64,000 nucleotides of DNA from Nissolia schottii (lineage: Eukaryota > Streptophyta > Magnoliopsida > Fabales > Fabaceae). The stretch covers positions 70,264 through 134,263 of the forward strand of contig QANU01102472.1 in assembly GCA_003254905.1 (NCBI GenBank). Reading direction: 5' to 3'. The position numbers and the translations under genes are program-made. Under the pieces are notes generated by a model. That model was given only the letters and a program-made list of their open reading frames with translations, was not told the DNA's origin and searched no databases. Shown here in pieces: positions 11,885 to 25,192 of this stretch (the first letter of the stretch is position 1; each line of letters opens with the position of its first letter).

Positions 11885-12240
11885 CTTGAATTGTGGTGTT
11901 CTTAACAATTAGACTTGATTCTCTCAAGTAGTCTTCTAACAATCTGAGTATAGTCCTTTGACACTAATTGAGCTTTGTGTCTTTCAATTAATGATCCAAC
12001 AACCTTACACTTGACCTTGAATACCCGTTTGCATCCATTGATCGTCTACTCTGGTGGCAAGTGTATCTATTCTTCTCGCAAGTTGATAATTCATCGTTAA
12101 TGGCTTGCTTCCAAAAGTCATGAACAATATTGGCTTCGTTGGTGTTAGTACTTGATTGTGTATTTGGGTATGTGCAAAACAATAAGGAGAATTAAGCCTA
12201 ACGAAAAAGTGTGTGTAACACGTCTTAAAGGTTTTGTGCA
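11885..12240 (-). mobile_element. Decayed Ty1/copia reverse-transcriptase fragment
   Basis: On the minus strand, scattered frames give phrases diagnostic of the start of copia reverse transcriptase: FWKQAINDEL, a LPPE block followed by ING-C-K-VFKVK, and RHKAQLVSKDYTQI. Only this short portion of pol is recognisable. It is broken in several places and is an old fossil without recognisable LTRs nearby. Confidence 0.6.
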
Positions 12241-13486
12241 TATTTTTTTGTTTGCTTTTTTGGATACGTTGGTGTCATCATCATGGTTTATTAAACTCTC
12301 GAATTTATGATTTTATTACACAAAATTAGTTAACATTCATGTAAACTCTTTTTTTGATAAACTTGTACGAGTTTAAGTAAATTTTCAATTCTACTAGTGA
12401 GTTTATGAGTTAAAATTTACTTACGAGTTTACCTCAAAATATACAAATTTGATAACTTTGTTAGATATCTTCCTAACTTTGTTTTTGTTAGACAATATCT
12501 ACTAACTTTACTAAACTAATTTTATATATTTATCATAATTGAACTACGTTTTATTGAATTATAAAGTAATGTACATACAGAATAAAGCATGAAATAACAA
12601 CTAAGTGTCATGTATTAAGGCATATTTTATGATATTTTTTTATTTATTTTATTATAAAGTTAACATTATTCAATGTCAATTATTAATATAATATTTAATT
12701 ATGTTTAATTCTTAACTATATTATTTATAACATGTACTGTCATAAATTTACGAATTAAATTTCGCTGAAATTTCACAAATTTACTTAAATTATAGAGTCA
12801 CACAACCTTAGCCATCAATACTCATCTCCAACACTTGCCATCGTTATTATAAATGTGGTTTATACCTAACACCTAATTACTAACTTTGGCAAATTTCTTG
12901 CTCGTATAATTATGATAACGAACTAATTGTTAGGACTTAGGAGATGTTTTGAGACTAACTAATTTGATCAGTGCACTCTAGCCCAAAATTCATATGTATC
13001 CATCCTAACAAAGAAATTTACCAAACATAAAGTTCAAAACTTTGACAATGGCTTACAATCAATCAAAGCACGATTTAAATTGATCATATAATCTATATAT
13101 CGAAGAAACGTTAATTAATTAATTAATTAAAGAAATAAAAGAAAAAGAGGGCAATGTGTAAAGTTCTTTTGATCAATATTACAGAAGCTACAATTTAAAA
13201 AAGGAAAATGACATCACCCACGATTCGCTCCACATATTTTATGTCGATGACCTCATATTTGCACGTATGAAAGGAAACCAAGAAAAAATATCTTGCTTGT
13301 AATTCTTAGTATCATTTAGAATAGAAAGAGATTTCAAATTAAAATTAATTGGTACAGGAAAAAATATGAAGAGAATATCGTCATTCTTTGCAAGTTGATG
13401 AGTTGTGGGTTGAATTTGATGACATTATGACAATATAGTCTTCAATAGACGCAGGTAATGGTAAAGAAATTAGAGAAATTATGTAA
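12241..13486. other. AT-rich spacer with a possible reverse-transcriptase scrap
   Basis: Near 13217-13320 a plus-strand frame reads HIFYVDDLIFARMKGNQE, which contains a YVDD-type polymerase motif. The scrap is too short to assign to LINE or LTR families. Nothing else is identifiable. Confidence 0.3.
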
Positions 13487-13869
13487 ATGTTTGGTTGATT
13501 AAGATAGAAAGAAAATGAAAGGAAATTAAATTAGGAAAGAAAAAAATATTGTATATTTATTTGTGTTGCTTGGATTGAAAGAAAAAATAGGATAAAATGA
13601 AAAAAAGATGGTGTGGAGCCCACAAGAAAAGTTCCTCTCCACACTCATACAGAAAAGTTATGGAAGGATAGTATTTTTATCTAAAATAATAATATTATCA
13701 TTCTTTTGCTTTTCGATTGAAGTAAAAATTAAATAGATATTTATTTTCTCCTCATCAAAGTAATGTTAGAGAAAATGATAGAACAATTCTCTCTTTGTTT
13801 TTACTTCTCACAAATTTCTTTCTCTCTGTCTTCTTTTCTCCTATTCTCTTTCTTAATTCAAACAAAGCA
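13487..13869. mobile_element. MITE with TAA target duplication (Tourist-like)
   Basis: The ends ATGTTTGGTTGATTAAG and CTTAATTCAAACAAAGCA are imperfect inverted repeats, flanked by TAA at 13484-13486 and 13870-13872. The body is purine-rich on the left (GAAAGAAAATG) and pyrimidine-rich on the right, as expected for long imperfect arms. It has no coding capacity. A 3-bp TAA site fits PIF/Harbinger-derived Tourist elements. Confidence 0.5.
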
Positions 13870-14623
13870 TAAAATTAGTTGCAACACAATTGTAGTTAGT
13901 ATTATACGACTACTTAATAGATAGAAAGTAATAGATAGAAAGCTAAACTTCTTTTATTGATATTGCTAAATTTTGGTTAAGAGATAATATAAAATTCTTT
14001 TTAGACTGTAGGTGGATTACAATTAAAATCATGAATTATTAGTATTGAAGATACTATGAAATTGGACAGTAAAATTTGGTGAGCATCATAACTCTAGACA
14101 CGAAAAATTAATCTTGCTAAAATTAGATTCAGCAAATTTTTCTAAAGAAAATTATTACCTTGAAATCTTACTTTTGACTTTTCCCTATTTTGCTTTCGAG
14201 TGTCTGTTCCATTCCATCCATACATGTGTGTAATAGTCAAAGTTGTGCCCACTCTAGTAGACTTCTTGTTTTGTTGCGCTTAAAAGCTAACCCAAAAAAA
14301 AAAAAAAAAGGTTCAATAAATATTCTTTGTCAATTTGGCATTTCACCTTCCATGATTAATTTAACCTTTTAATGACCTTACGAGACCCATAAATTTTTAA
14401 AATAAATAAATAAATTGGACATGTTAATTATACCATTGAGGTCAAGGAAACTTGTAAACTTTGGAACTTTTAAGGCTCCTCTTGAGACTCTTTCTTAATC
14501 GAAATGTTTGACTTTGACTCAAGCAGCCAATATTCACACTATCAGACAAAGAATAAAAGTCACAAAATATTAATTAACTATAAATATAAGGAAAACTAAA
14601 GGAGGTGGAATTGTTTATAATGT
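13870..14623. other. Upstream region of the NAC gene
   Basis: Intergenic DNA with no gene. A poly-A run lies near 14291-14308. It probably contains the NAC promoter, but no cis-element other than the TATA box is distinctive enough to report. Confidence 0.4.
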
Positions 14624-14631
14624 TATATAAG
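14624..14631 (+). promoter_or_regulatory. Likely TATA box of the NAC gene
   Basis: TATATAAG lies 54-47 bases before the ATG at 14678. It is a good plant TATA box and implies a very short 5' leader of about 20-25 bases, unless transcription starts farther upstream. Confidence 0.45.
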
Positions 14632-14677
14632 AAGCTTCACCAGTTTTGAGACTTTATACTATCTAGTTTTTATAGAT

Positions 14678-17590
14678 ATGGATGTGGCAAAGGGACAAAA
14701 CCATGATGATAATGATCAAAATATGAAATTAGAAGATGAAGTTGTGCTTCCTGGGTTTAGATTCCATCCAACGGATGAAGAGCTTGTTGGGTTCTATCTA
14801 AGGAGAAAAGTGGAGAATAAGCCTCTTAGGATTGAACTCATCAAACATGTTGACATCTACAAATATGATCCATGGGATCTTCCAAGTAAGATCTTCTTCT
14901 TCTTAGTATATATTGAACATATTTATAGTTTTCATGAGTATGGTTAGGGTTCATCATAATCTAATGACTAAAGATTAGACTATTTGATGAAGATAAATTG
15001 ATGTAATTGAATGAAAGGATGAGAAGTTGAAGCTTGCATGATTAAGCTTAAAGGAAATAAGCTTTTTTTTTTTTTAAAGCCGCACAAGAAAGCTTCTGAT
15101 TATAAGTTGTTTTAATAAATAAGTCGATCCAAACACGTCTCTAAACTTACCAAATCTAAATTGTTATATTAAGAACAAGAGACACATTCCTTAGATTGTT
15201 CACTTGCTATTTTTAACATTTTGCAAAGTTTTCATGCGAAGATCTAGAAACCCATCAAGCTTCAATATTATTATTGGCATATATGCGTGATGTATACGTG
15301 TGATGGACCTCATGTTTAAATTCTAGGCCAACTATGTGCAACTAAACCCATGTCAATTAACATTTGCCATGTCTAAATGATAATTGATGCATGCTTTAGC
15401 ATCTTATCTCAAGCCTGTTTTCTAAACACACGTTGGCAAATGTGTGAAGAAGTTAGTTCTGTTGGGGAGAAAGAGTGGTACTTCTTCTGCATGAGAGGGA
15501 GAAAGTACAGGAATAGTATAAGGCCCAACAGGGTAACCAAGTCTGGGTTCTGGAAAGCGACGGGGATCGACAAGCCCATTTACGGTGCCAAGGAGGCCCA
15601 TCAATGCATTGGGCTCAAGAAATCGTTGGTCTACTACCGCGGCAGCGCCGGAAAAGGGACCAAAACTGACTGGATGATGCACGAGTTTCGCCTTCCTCCT
15701 AACCTTGGCAAAATTTGTGGCAATGTTAGTAATCATCCAGACGCTCATGCTGGCAAGGACGTTGTTCAAGAGGCTGTAAGTCAAATTATGCGTTTTGGTC
15801 CTTGTTTTAGTTTCTTTCTTTTTCAGTATATTACTCCTTCCCTTTTGATTTAATTCTTTACTTACGGGCACACGCGAAAATTAACGCTATGTTTGGTTGT
15901 GTTTCTCTTTTCAGTTTCATTTTTCGTTTTTTTTTTTCCGACTGTTTTCTTTAATTTGTTTTTAAAAAAGATTTTATGAATAAAATAGTAAAAAATTTAA
16001 CAACGAAAAGAGGAAATTAAATTTTTCTATTTTTCACTATTTCCTTAAAAACAAGAAACAAATCAAAAACGGAAAATGAAAAACAAAAAAAAAAAAAAAG
16101 CAAACCAAACCGAGATTATTAACTCTAGGAGGATATTATTATTTTTTTAAAAAAATTGATATTTATTTGAAATGTTTTTTGAATGCTTAGTCTATTAAAA
16201 TAGAGAGAGTACTTGCAAATATTATACCAAGGGAAAATGTGTTAAGACTTTCCTTTTTTGTTGTTTGAAAATAGGGTGAGGTATTATTAAAATGAGAAAG
16301 TAAGCATGGCCATCTAGAACCATAAGACAAATACAAACGATTAAGACAGTTTTGCTGAGTTTTATGGTTTAGAAACTTATTTGTATTCGTGACCATAAAA
16401 TATATGTATTCAAAGGTCAGAACCACGCTTCTAGACCCATAAACGAGGAGTCAAGAATGAATTGATACGAAAACTAATTTATTTATTTTATATAAATAAT
16501 AATTAATTATAATTCAACAATTAGATCATAAAATTTATATCTTATCCAAAGTTATAAAGTAGTGTAAACATATATAGAGAGAGAGTTACATAACCCTTAA
16601 GAAAGTTATAGAAAACAATAGGAGTTGTTAGTGGTGTGATTTTTTTTCACTTAATCAATTTTTAAGTACATCAAACTGCAGCACAAATTTTAAGACAATA
16701 TATTTATGATTCTTTTTCATTCAATCTTAAATGAGTTCATTTTTAATCGACATAAAATTTCATCTTAATCAATAAGAATATATCAGTCAATAAGAATAAA
16801 AGATATTTGAGTATCTCTTACATATATAGTTTTAGATTCAATTTTAAAATTTACGTGCATATAAAAAATCATCCTTAAATGGATCTCCACTTAAGCATAT
16901 AAGAATTTATACGTAAGCGTATGACCGTAACTCATACAGTATACCATAATTGACTAACTTGTATACTTTCCGGGTCTTGTGGTTGGTCCCTATGACATTA
17001 ATCACTTTAATGCGACCAAGTCAACTTTGTTGAATATACTTAGCATTTTCCTTGAATTTCTTAACATATTATTAATTCCATTCATTTTTTATCTTGCATC
17101 TTAATTAGCAACCATTTAATTGTATATGTCCTTTTCTTTTGTGGGGATTTTGCAGGAAGTGTGGACACTATGCAGAATTTTCAAAAGAATCCCATCATAC
17201 AAAAAATACACACCAAGTTTGAAAGCAGTCACCAGAACCTTCCAAACCGATTCATTAAGTTCCAACAAATCATGCAGCTTGGAATCTGACAATAATAACT
17301 GCAAGCCATACTTGACTTTCACAGACTCAGATGTTTCCATTCAACAACAAATCAGTGAAAGGAAACCTGTTATTATTAATGGACATCACCATTTTGTTGT
17401 TGATGAAAGGAATAATGGTAACGACTTGTTTGAAGCGCAGGCTCCAACAACAACAACAACAACTTCAAACTTGTCTTATAGCACAAGTTGTTGGAATCAG
17501 AATGTGGATGATTTGTTTTTGAATGAGAATTGGGATGATCTCAGGTCTGTGATTCAGCTTGCCACTGATCCTTCTTCCAAGGTTTTATGA
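14678..17590 (+). CDS. NAC-domain transcription factor, JUNGBRUNNEN1/ANAC042-like
   Basis: Nuclear DNA-binding transcription factor. Three exons, 14678-14885, 15450-15775 and 17156-17590, join in frame to 322 codons. The acceptor at 15449 restores [17 protein letters not shown], the usual NAC exon junction. Subdomain A is [18 protein letters not shown] (residues 24-41); then [36 protein letters not shown] and [10 protein letters not shown] follow, and [11 protein letters not shown] opens exon 3. The C-terminus is a variable activation region rich in Ser, Asn and Thr, including a (Thr)6 tract, ending [22 protein letters not shown]-like. The NAC domain most resembles ANAC042/JUB1, known for roles in stress, senescence and, in legumes, phytoalexin control; function here is inferred. 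Intron 2 contains a MITE. All core residues are present and the gene looks functional. Confidence 0.9.
15884..16115. mobile_element. Small Tourist-like MITE in NAC intron 2
   Basis: Inverted ends (ACGCTATGTTTGGTT and GCAAACCAAACCGAGA) surround T-rich then A-rich arms with matched blocks such as TTCATTTTTCGTTTT versus GGAAAATGAAAAAC. TTA flanks both ends (15881-15883, 16116-16118). It is non-coding, about 232 bases, and spliced out with the intron. Confidence 0.5.
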
Positions 17591-18831
17591 GTGTAAAGAA
17601 AATTAAATGTACTTTTAAGGGTATTTGCTACATACTTTAAATCACACATAACAGTAAAATAATATCTATCTCCCACCCCATATATTTCTTTTCTTGGGTT
17701 GAAAGTGAGGAAGTTTGACTAGATATATTGTATGAGCTATATATAGGTTGCAGTTTTGACATTATTATTCTTACATTTGTTTCTTTAGTTAAATTATAGT
17801 TATACACAATATATATATACACACACTTGATTGTAGGATTTTCCCTGTTTAGTTTACTGCTCTACATTGTGTTTTAAATCCAAATATTTAGTTGTATCTC
17901 ACTATCTTATTACATGGTTTTAGTCAATACACATATTTTACCTTTCTCTTTATTTTGAGTTTAATGATTCTTGTAAGCTTAGAAAAGGATTCAATACAAT
18001 ACAGAATAAAAAAATTCGACATAAGCACAGAAGAAAGTATTGGAATTGGCCAAACTCAATTGGTAGAGTCCAATGAAGTTCATTGATTCCTATAGCCGGT
18101 CATGCATTATAGAATAAGGACGAAGTCATTTTTGTCCCCCAAAATATGACAAAGAAACCAAGTTGTATTTATTTTTAGAATTTGAAAAAAAAAAAAAAGA
18201 AGATTTTTTTCTGCATCCTGTAGCTATTGTGGCTTTACATGCAGCAAATCTCACCATGTCAGCTACCCCTTCCTTTCATAATAAGTGTCTATTTTTGTAT
18301 CTAAATCTAAATACATTGAGTTAAAGATAAGTCTAAAGGTAAAAAATGGACACTTGTTGAAAGAGGGGCAATTTATTTGCTCAATCATGAAATTAAACCA
18401 GCAGCATTAGCCACTTGATATTATAAGTAATCACAGAAAAAGGTTATTTTGTGAAGTACACAAAAAAAAAAAATGGAATCTAAGATGACACTTTTGGCCT
18501 TTTTATAACAAGCAAATTATTCAATATTTGTTAAAGAGCATCTCAATGGCATCAAGAAAGCACATTTGAGATTAACTGTTGCTGCACTTGCTCTATTTGT
18601 TGATCAAATGGTACATATCAAGGGAAGTTTACAGGTCAGGTAGAGTTGTGTACATTCGAATCCGATTACATCAGAAGAGGTACTAACTTCCAGGGAAAGG
18701 TCATAACACAGCAATTAGTCAACTGAAAATAAAAATCAATAATAATGTTTACAAGCTCATCCAACAAAATGATATAATTACATTCCCTACAGGTGAAAAT
18801 TTCTATATGTTTTGTATACGTGTGAATAGCA
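17591..18831. other. Spacer between convergent NAC and SWAP70-like genes
   Basis: Holds the 3' ends of the two convergent genes. An AT-rich untranslated region follows the NAC stop. No additional gene or element is recognised. Confidence 0.5.
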
Positions 18832-21800
18832 TCAGGGCTGATGGAAAGAGTTAGCTCCTTGTTCATGGTGATGATTGGTACCTGGCTGGCTAACCACAGG
18901 AATATCCAAGCTGCTTCCCTCAGTTTCGGGCGCTACTTCCCTTACGTCGGCTACCCTTGCCTCTGTTGCCTGAATATCGCTCCATTCATTGTCTCCAACT
19001 GGCCGAATGTTCACCTGATCGGTCGCCATGTGAACTACGCTCTCTGCAGGGCTAGAGTCACTAAGGCATGCTTTATCCACGTTCTCTTCTGTCGGGTCAA
19101 CGTGCTTCGTATCTGAGCATGCCTCCGTCTTCTCAACAACTTCAGTTGTATCAATGTGTTGCCTGTTAACAAAACGGCCACGTCATCAACTTTGTTTTCA
19201 TGACAACCCCACTGCCCCACATTTCATATCTGATGTACACATTCAACCTATATGAGCTCAACAGAGACAAATAAACGCTCCCTAGTTTCCTTTCATTTCT
19301 CTATTTCACTCAGAGTCTTGATGTATAATACTTCCTCATGTTTAGGTTAAGTGAGAAAAGAAAGGCAAATTAGTCAAACCTAATAAATGACATTTCATGG
19401 AAGGGAAGAAAACAAGAATGATGAACCTTTGAAGTTGTGCTTTTAGTATGTTCACATATGCAAGAAGCTCCTGGTTCTCTTTTATTGCTGCCGATTCTCG
19501 CTGTGCAGCCTCCTTTATCCTAGCTTCGGCATTTGCATCCGCAACTCTGACCTTTTCTTCTGCCCTTACAACAGCTGCTTCTAAGATCACATCATGCTCT
19601 CTAGCTTTTGCCAGCTCGGAGCGCCACATATTTGCCTCCTGAATAGCAGCATCTCTCTGCTTGATCAACTGCTCTCTTTCTTTGCTTAAGCCCATAATTT
19701 TTTCTTCAGACTCCTTTAGCTACAAAAAAACAGTTAAACATTCAAACAAAATTCAGTGCAAGTAATAACCATAGCAATGAACAGCTTCGGCCTATTTGTC
19801 ACAAGCGGTTTATTAAGAATGGCCCAAATGCCACACCAAAAAAAAAAAAAAATGAAAAACACAAGTTTCAAATGAGCCAGAATAATGGCATACCTTCTGT
19901 GCAGACAACTCCTGCTGCTTCTCAGAATCTTTTCTCAATCGCTCAATTTCTGCAGAAGTAATTCTCCTTTGTTCATCCAAAGTATAAGCAGCAGATGCTG
20001 CTGCCTCTGCCGCTTCAGCAGTCTCAGTTAGTTTCTCTGCTATATCTTTTATAGTTGAATCACGTGTTCGAAGGTCACGAGCCAGATTCTGTAACTCCTC
20101 ATCCTTAACTCTTAGTGTTTCCTATATGGTAGGGTACCCATCTTCAGAGCCAATCAAATGCAACAAAGACTCATACAAGTTGAAGAAGTTAATAATACAC
20201 CCACAAACAGATAATCCTTGTGAAATTAAAAATCTTCCCTTCTTTATTATATTCACCATCCTCTTTCCTTCTTTCAAAATATTTGTCACAGGATTCCCCT
20301 CCCCCTTTAATACCTCTCCTAACCATAAGGTTGCATTTGGTTCTGATTACAAGACACAAATACAAGGACATGGGAACACAATCATGTTTGGTTACGGAAA
20401 CAAGTGTAAAAACTTGTGTCCCAAGACAAAAAATTAGTGTATTTTCTGTACTTCCGTTTTGTTGGGACACAGAGAAAGGAGACACAATTTTAATAAAATA
20501 ATTTCTTCCTATTTTGCCCATATCATGTTTTATTATTGTCAACTTTGTCCTTGGCATTTTTTCCCCTAAACCCACCACCATCCATGAACCCACCACCAAG
20601 CCACCGCCACTCTCAGACCACCCACACCCATCACCACAAGGTATTCAATGACTTTTGTCATGTTTTTTTCTGTTTTGTCATATAAAACCAAACAAGACAC
20701 AGATACAATAAATTGTATCGTGTACCCTATCACCAAACAAAATACAAAACTGAATACAAGACTTATTTTTTATGTCTCTGTTCTCATGTCTCTGTATTTT
20801 AGTCATGTATTCCGAACCAAACGCAGCCTAACGCAGCCTAAGGGCGAATAAAAATACAAGCATTTACGAACATCCCAATAACAAGGAAAGACATACGTCC
20901 ATTGTTGAATACATGACATGCAAATAATCCTTCTCATAATTCAACTACAGACAGCATTCCAACCTATAAAGCATCTTGCCACAACCATAATTTAATGCAT
21001 TATATAAATACGAAGTGTTGAATTCATATCCTCACACAATGAACATTCTAAAAATTTCTTAAAATTTTTCTTGCTAGCAATTATAAATTAAGCAGTATTT
21101 TTCTATCATGATTCCAATTATTGGGACTGGGAAAGACAAAATAGACAAGATATAAGAAACTTATAGTTAAATATGGATGTTTATAAAAACCCTTGCTGCT
21201 ACGATGTAGAATGATAGACAATATCTTACCCTTTCCTTTCATTAAGGTTTTATTTCTTCCGAAATGAACTTCTATCCTTCTCCCATCTCTTAAAAGCATT
21301 TTAAAAGATTTTAAGACATTATCTAACAAAATACAAAAGTAAATATGAAAGCAAAAATGTGTCAAGTCTTTACCAACTGTTACACGTCAAGAAGCTATGA
21401 AAAAACTTCTCCAAACCAAAAGAAAATAACCAAAATAGGAGAAACCGGAGAGTGTAGCTGAATCGGCTTTTAAGAAGAAATTACACAATAAACAAAATAA
21501 GATTGAAGACAAGGTATCTGATGTATTTACCTTCAAGAAAGATAAATGATGGATTGGGATAAAAATGGAATAATCCAGGGCTAGATTGTACCTTCATGAT
21601 TGTTAAATCATCCAAAGGACCATCATTACTCTTATTTGCCATCATTCCCAGAGCATTTCGCAAAGAAATCTGCATTGCTGCTTCAACTTCTTTGGAACAT
21701 TCCAGGGCCGTTGAATTTGCTGCAGCAACAACTGTTGCAACAGTTCCTAACTTCGTAGAGCCATTCCCACTTAAGGAATTCACGGCTTCTTTATGGGCTT

Positions 21801-23192
21801 TTAGAACCAACTGGGTTGCACTGATGCCAGATGATAAAATAAATCAGATAAGGAAATATATTGCACAAATAAAAAATATTAAAAAGGATTTTACCATACA
21901 TATAAATATATTGCATAGCAATATAACATAAAAAGATAATATTCCAATGAACTTGGGCCAAAGTGAAAGAGGAGAAATGGAGAAGAAAGTGTGGGATAAT
22001 AAAACTTACTGTAAAGTTGACACCCATGCTCTAGCTGCCGCAGGAGTCTCTGCACAGAGGAAGTAATCCTTTTTCTGTGGTGTCCCGATATCTAAAGGAC
22101 ACAGTTAAGAACTAACAAGCAGAGTGATTTGCATTCATTTGTTAGCATCGACGATTCATAAGTGCTAATGAACGTGATAAAGTAGACAAAAAAAGGATAC
22201 AAAAGCAGCACCCGTCATACTTTGGCAGCCCACTGAAACACACAGAAACAAAGGAAAACCGTATAAATGAGTGTCAAAAACAAACTTCACCAAGCAGAAC
22301 TTCATAACTAGAAATTATTCAATACAGGATTGGATTATGTTAAAGGCATCACTCTTACTGGAAATTCACGGGAGATATGGTAATCGTGCTATTTGCATCG
22401 AATATAATCGTTCCCTTAACAGCTGGCTCATTTCTTCTTAACCTAAAACACGCAAAACAACACAGAAGATTAGTAGCCAAAGCTTTTTCGCCCTCACAAA
22501 ATAGAAACAATCCATTTATAACATACTTGTATTCCATTCTCCCCGTTGTTGGGTCCAAGATTACCCAACGCTCGTTCCATTTTCTCAGCTGTAAATACAA
22601 CAAAATCAGATTCACATGAGCTACCTAAACATCCAAAAGCGAAACAGCATGTAATTCTCTAAAAGCATCAATCAGGAAACTCTCATACACAAAATAAAAT
22701 TAACGGTTCAAATTATCATATCATGAAACCTAGAACACGTATGAACAGTGACATGATCAGAAATCAGAATCACCACCATGTAAGAAAAATTGGAACTTGG
22801 AGCTAAACCATAGGGTTACGGACCACATGATCATAACATGATTATCAAAGTCAACATTTTGATACCCAATTTGATCATCAAACAGAGAAACAACGAATAC
22901 AGAAAACAAAAGAAGTTAAATTGGGGGAATGAAAGTTTACGGTTTCGGATCTCTTGAGAAGTGGGCCCTGCAACAAGTTTCTGCCAGAACCTGAAGCTAG
23001 CTGGCGCTTGATCTTCTCCAAGCTATTCTCAGTGGTTTCAGCAGCTCGCTGCGTCATTGCGATTCAGCTCAGTAATACAACAACAACCAATTTCAACAAA
23101 AAACAGAGAAAAGGATAGAAATGGAAAAGAAAGGGAAGAAGGAGATGAAGATGATGATGATGAGTTACCGTAGAAGCACCATTGGAAGCCAT
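18832..23192 (-). CDS. SWAP70: SWAP70-like PH-domain and coiled-coil protein
   Basis: Plant homologue of SWAP-70, a membrane/phosphoinositide-binding PH protein that in rice acts as an exchange factor for Rac/ROP GTPases in immunity; the role here is inferred. Ten exons in transcript order: 23192-23169, 23048-22941, 22588-22527, 22442-22359, 22232-22201, 22091-22010, 21820-21592, 20121-19894, 19719-19427, 19162-18832, giving 490 codons in one frame. The protein starts MASNGAST; the PH domain spans about residues 36-135 (GPLLKRSETLRKWNERWVIL, KGTIIFDANSTIT, GLPKYDGCCF, DYFLCAET, ARAWVSTLHATQL). A long coiled coil (about 205-385) is rich in Glu/Lys/Ala, followed by an acidic polar tail with NEWSDIQATEARVADVREVA. 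It closely resembles Arabidopsis At2g30880 throughout. Intron 7 contains a 500-bp MITE. No defect is seen. Confidence 0.92.
20329..20828. mobile_element. Tourist-like (PIF/Harbinger) MITE in SWAP70-like intron 7
   Basis: The left end GGTTGCATTTGGTTCTGATT and the right end GAACCAAACGCAGCC are inverted copies, and the similarity extends inward (ACAAGACACAAATACAAGGA versus TCTCTGTATTTTAGTCATGT). TAA flanks each end (20326-20328, 20829-20831). The middle has a C-rich CCACCACC block. There is no coding capacity. A short GCAGCCTAA echo follows the right end. Confidence 0.7.
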
Positions 23193-25192
23193 GGGCGTAG
23201 ATCAAGACCTTGTTCGGAAGCTCAGAACTGAAGGGTTTTTGCTTTTGGTGATATTTCCTAAGATTTGCTGCTTCTTTTTTTATTCTTAACAAAGATAATA
23301 GTAATAAGATGCCGAATAATAGTTAAATGAAAATTCATTCATAAAAACTGTAATAAAAATTTTATAAAAAAATAATAATAATGAGAAACACCGGTAGGTA
23401 ATTTGGTTGCTGACTTGCAGTTGCAGGTGATAATAAGGCATTTTTTTTTAAAATTTCATAGAAAAAATAGGTTTTTTTTAAAACTAACTAGTTTAACAGA
23501 AGTGTCTGCCCAAGCCAAGTTTTTTTACTGTTTAGTTTCAACTGTTTTGATTCTTAAAATTGAAGATAGTTAAAAAAAAAATGATGAATTTGAGTAAAAC
23601 AAATGAGGCAAATTTGGAAGTGAAGTGGGTAGTTTTAAAATTGAAGAAGTGAATAGCTTTTTTAATAAGTAAGAAGTGTGTAATTTGCAAGAATAAGGAA
23701 AGTCAATTTATTATGTGATAAATTGCAATATATATAAAATTGAAAGTAGAGATAATATTGGTGGTTTAACATTACTTAAAGGTTTTATTTTTATTAATAG
23801 TAAAGATAATATTGTCAGTGATGACAATTATTAAGGGTGAGTTTCTTTACCTAAATTAAAAAGAGCATATCATAAAAGGAATTTATAAATAAGTTATTTT
23901 ATATTTTAGAATATAATAAAATATATTTTTATTTTGAGTAATTTAAAAAATATTTTTTTTAGAAGTTAGATATTTTAAGTTTTTAAAAAAATATTAAAAT
24001 TAATTTTTTAAAATATAATAAGTTGTACATTTAAATATATCAAAAATTAAAAATATGACTTATAATTTTTTAGAATTAAAAAATAAATAAAAAATTATGT
24101 TATTCAAACATATCCTAAAGAGTTTTGGAGTCATGTGTTGTCCAAATTAAAAATAAAAATAAAAATAACACCATGTGTATTTTTGATGAACAAAGGAAAG
24201 CACCATTTTATTTTTGGTTTGTGAGGCTTAATCTTAGAAAGGCCAAGCCCAAACAACACCCACCACACAGTTAAGATCTCTGCAGCGTGCACTTCATTAT
24301 TTATTCATCGTCTCAGTCGTGTGTCACCCCAAGCCAACATAGCTACAAGCTTGTATAGATTGAAAGGCATCGATTTGGGCCACAATGGCTGTTGCTCCCA
24401 CTCCTTTGCTAGCAGGATTAAGGCCTGCTATAGTGGACGATGACGGGAGGTGGTTTCATCCATGAGGCGCGTCTCTTTTTTGCTCTCTTCTGAGGTAATT
24501 TATGTGCTGGATCTTGTTTTAATTTCCAAAAACCACTTTGTTGTTTGTTCTGCTCTGCCGATTAATTTTCTTGCAATATGGCTTACGGCATGTTAGCTAG
24601 CGAGAATTGCTACGTTCAAATCAACTGAGTACAAAATATAAATTCAAACAATGTCTTGAAAACTTAAAAAAAGGTGATAAAAGGTTACTTCATTTCCTTT
24701 GCTATGCAGGAGAATTAGTAGGTTAATTTTTTTAAGTAGGATTTAGCATTTCTAGTTAATGCCACTTAGCAATCATGGTTTTCCCCCGTACCCTACTTGA
24801 GTCTCATGATTGTTTTTCCCTCCTCTAGTTACTGGCCCGGTTTAGATAGTGAGTACTAAGTAGTGACAAATTTGTAATTGTGATCCAAACACCAAACCAA
24901 GTTAATTTTGTCGAGGGACACGGTAGAAAAGTACGCTCTAAAGTTTCATGTTCACACGCACCCTTTGCTTAAAAGTTGTGGTTAGCATACAGTGAACAAG
25001 AATGATAAAATCAAGCAATCAAATTATAACACCTGCCATCGCACTGTCCTGAATGAATTAATTATTAATTAATATATACAAGTAAGAGGGTTTTGCTCTG
25101 TAACGCGTCTCTCTCTAAAGTCTAGCTTCGTCGTCGATCGTCTCTGCCCTTTCCAGGGTTTTTCCCCCTTCCATCTGCATTTCACCGAATCG
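23193..25192. other. Spacer between divergent SWAP70-like and SKP1-like genes
   Basis: About 2 kb. The first part is AT-rich, with (GAT)n near 23144-23163 just inside the leader of the minus-strand gene. Around 24385-24500 the composition becomes gene-like: an ATG opens a 26-codon frame (MAVAPTPLLAGLRPAIVDDD...), overlapped by MRRVSFLLSSE that runs into a GTAATT donor-like site. This could be an upstream non-coding first exon or gene scrap; it is not enough to call a gene. Confidence 0.35.

Noticed and set aside
13217-13320. YVDD-containing frame as an active reverse transcriptase
   Set aside because: Only a scrap of about 30 codons with no surrounding polymerase domains.
15422-15871. 149-codon minus-strand frame
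   Set aside because: Antisense shadow of NAC exon 2.
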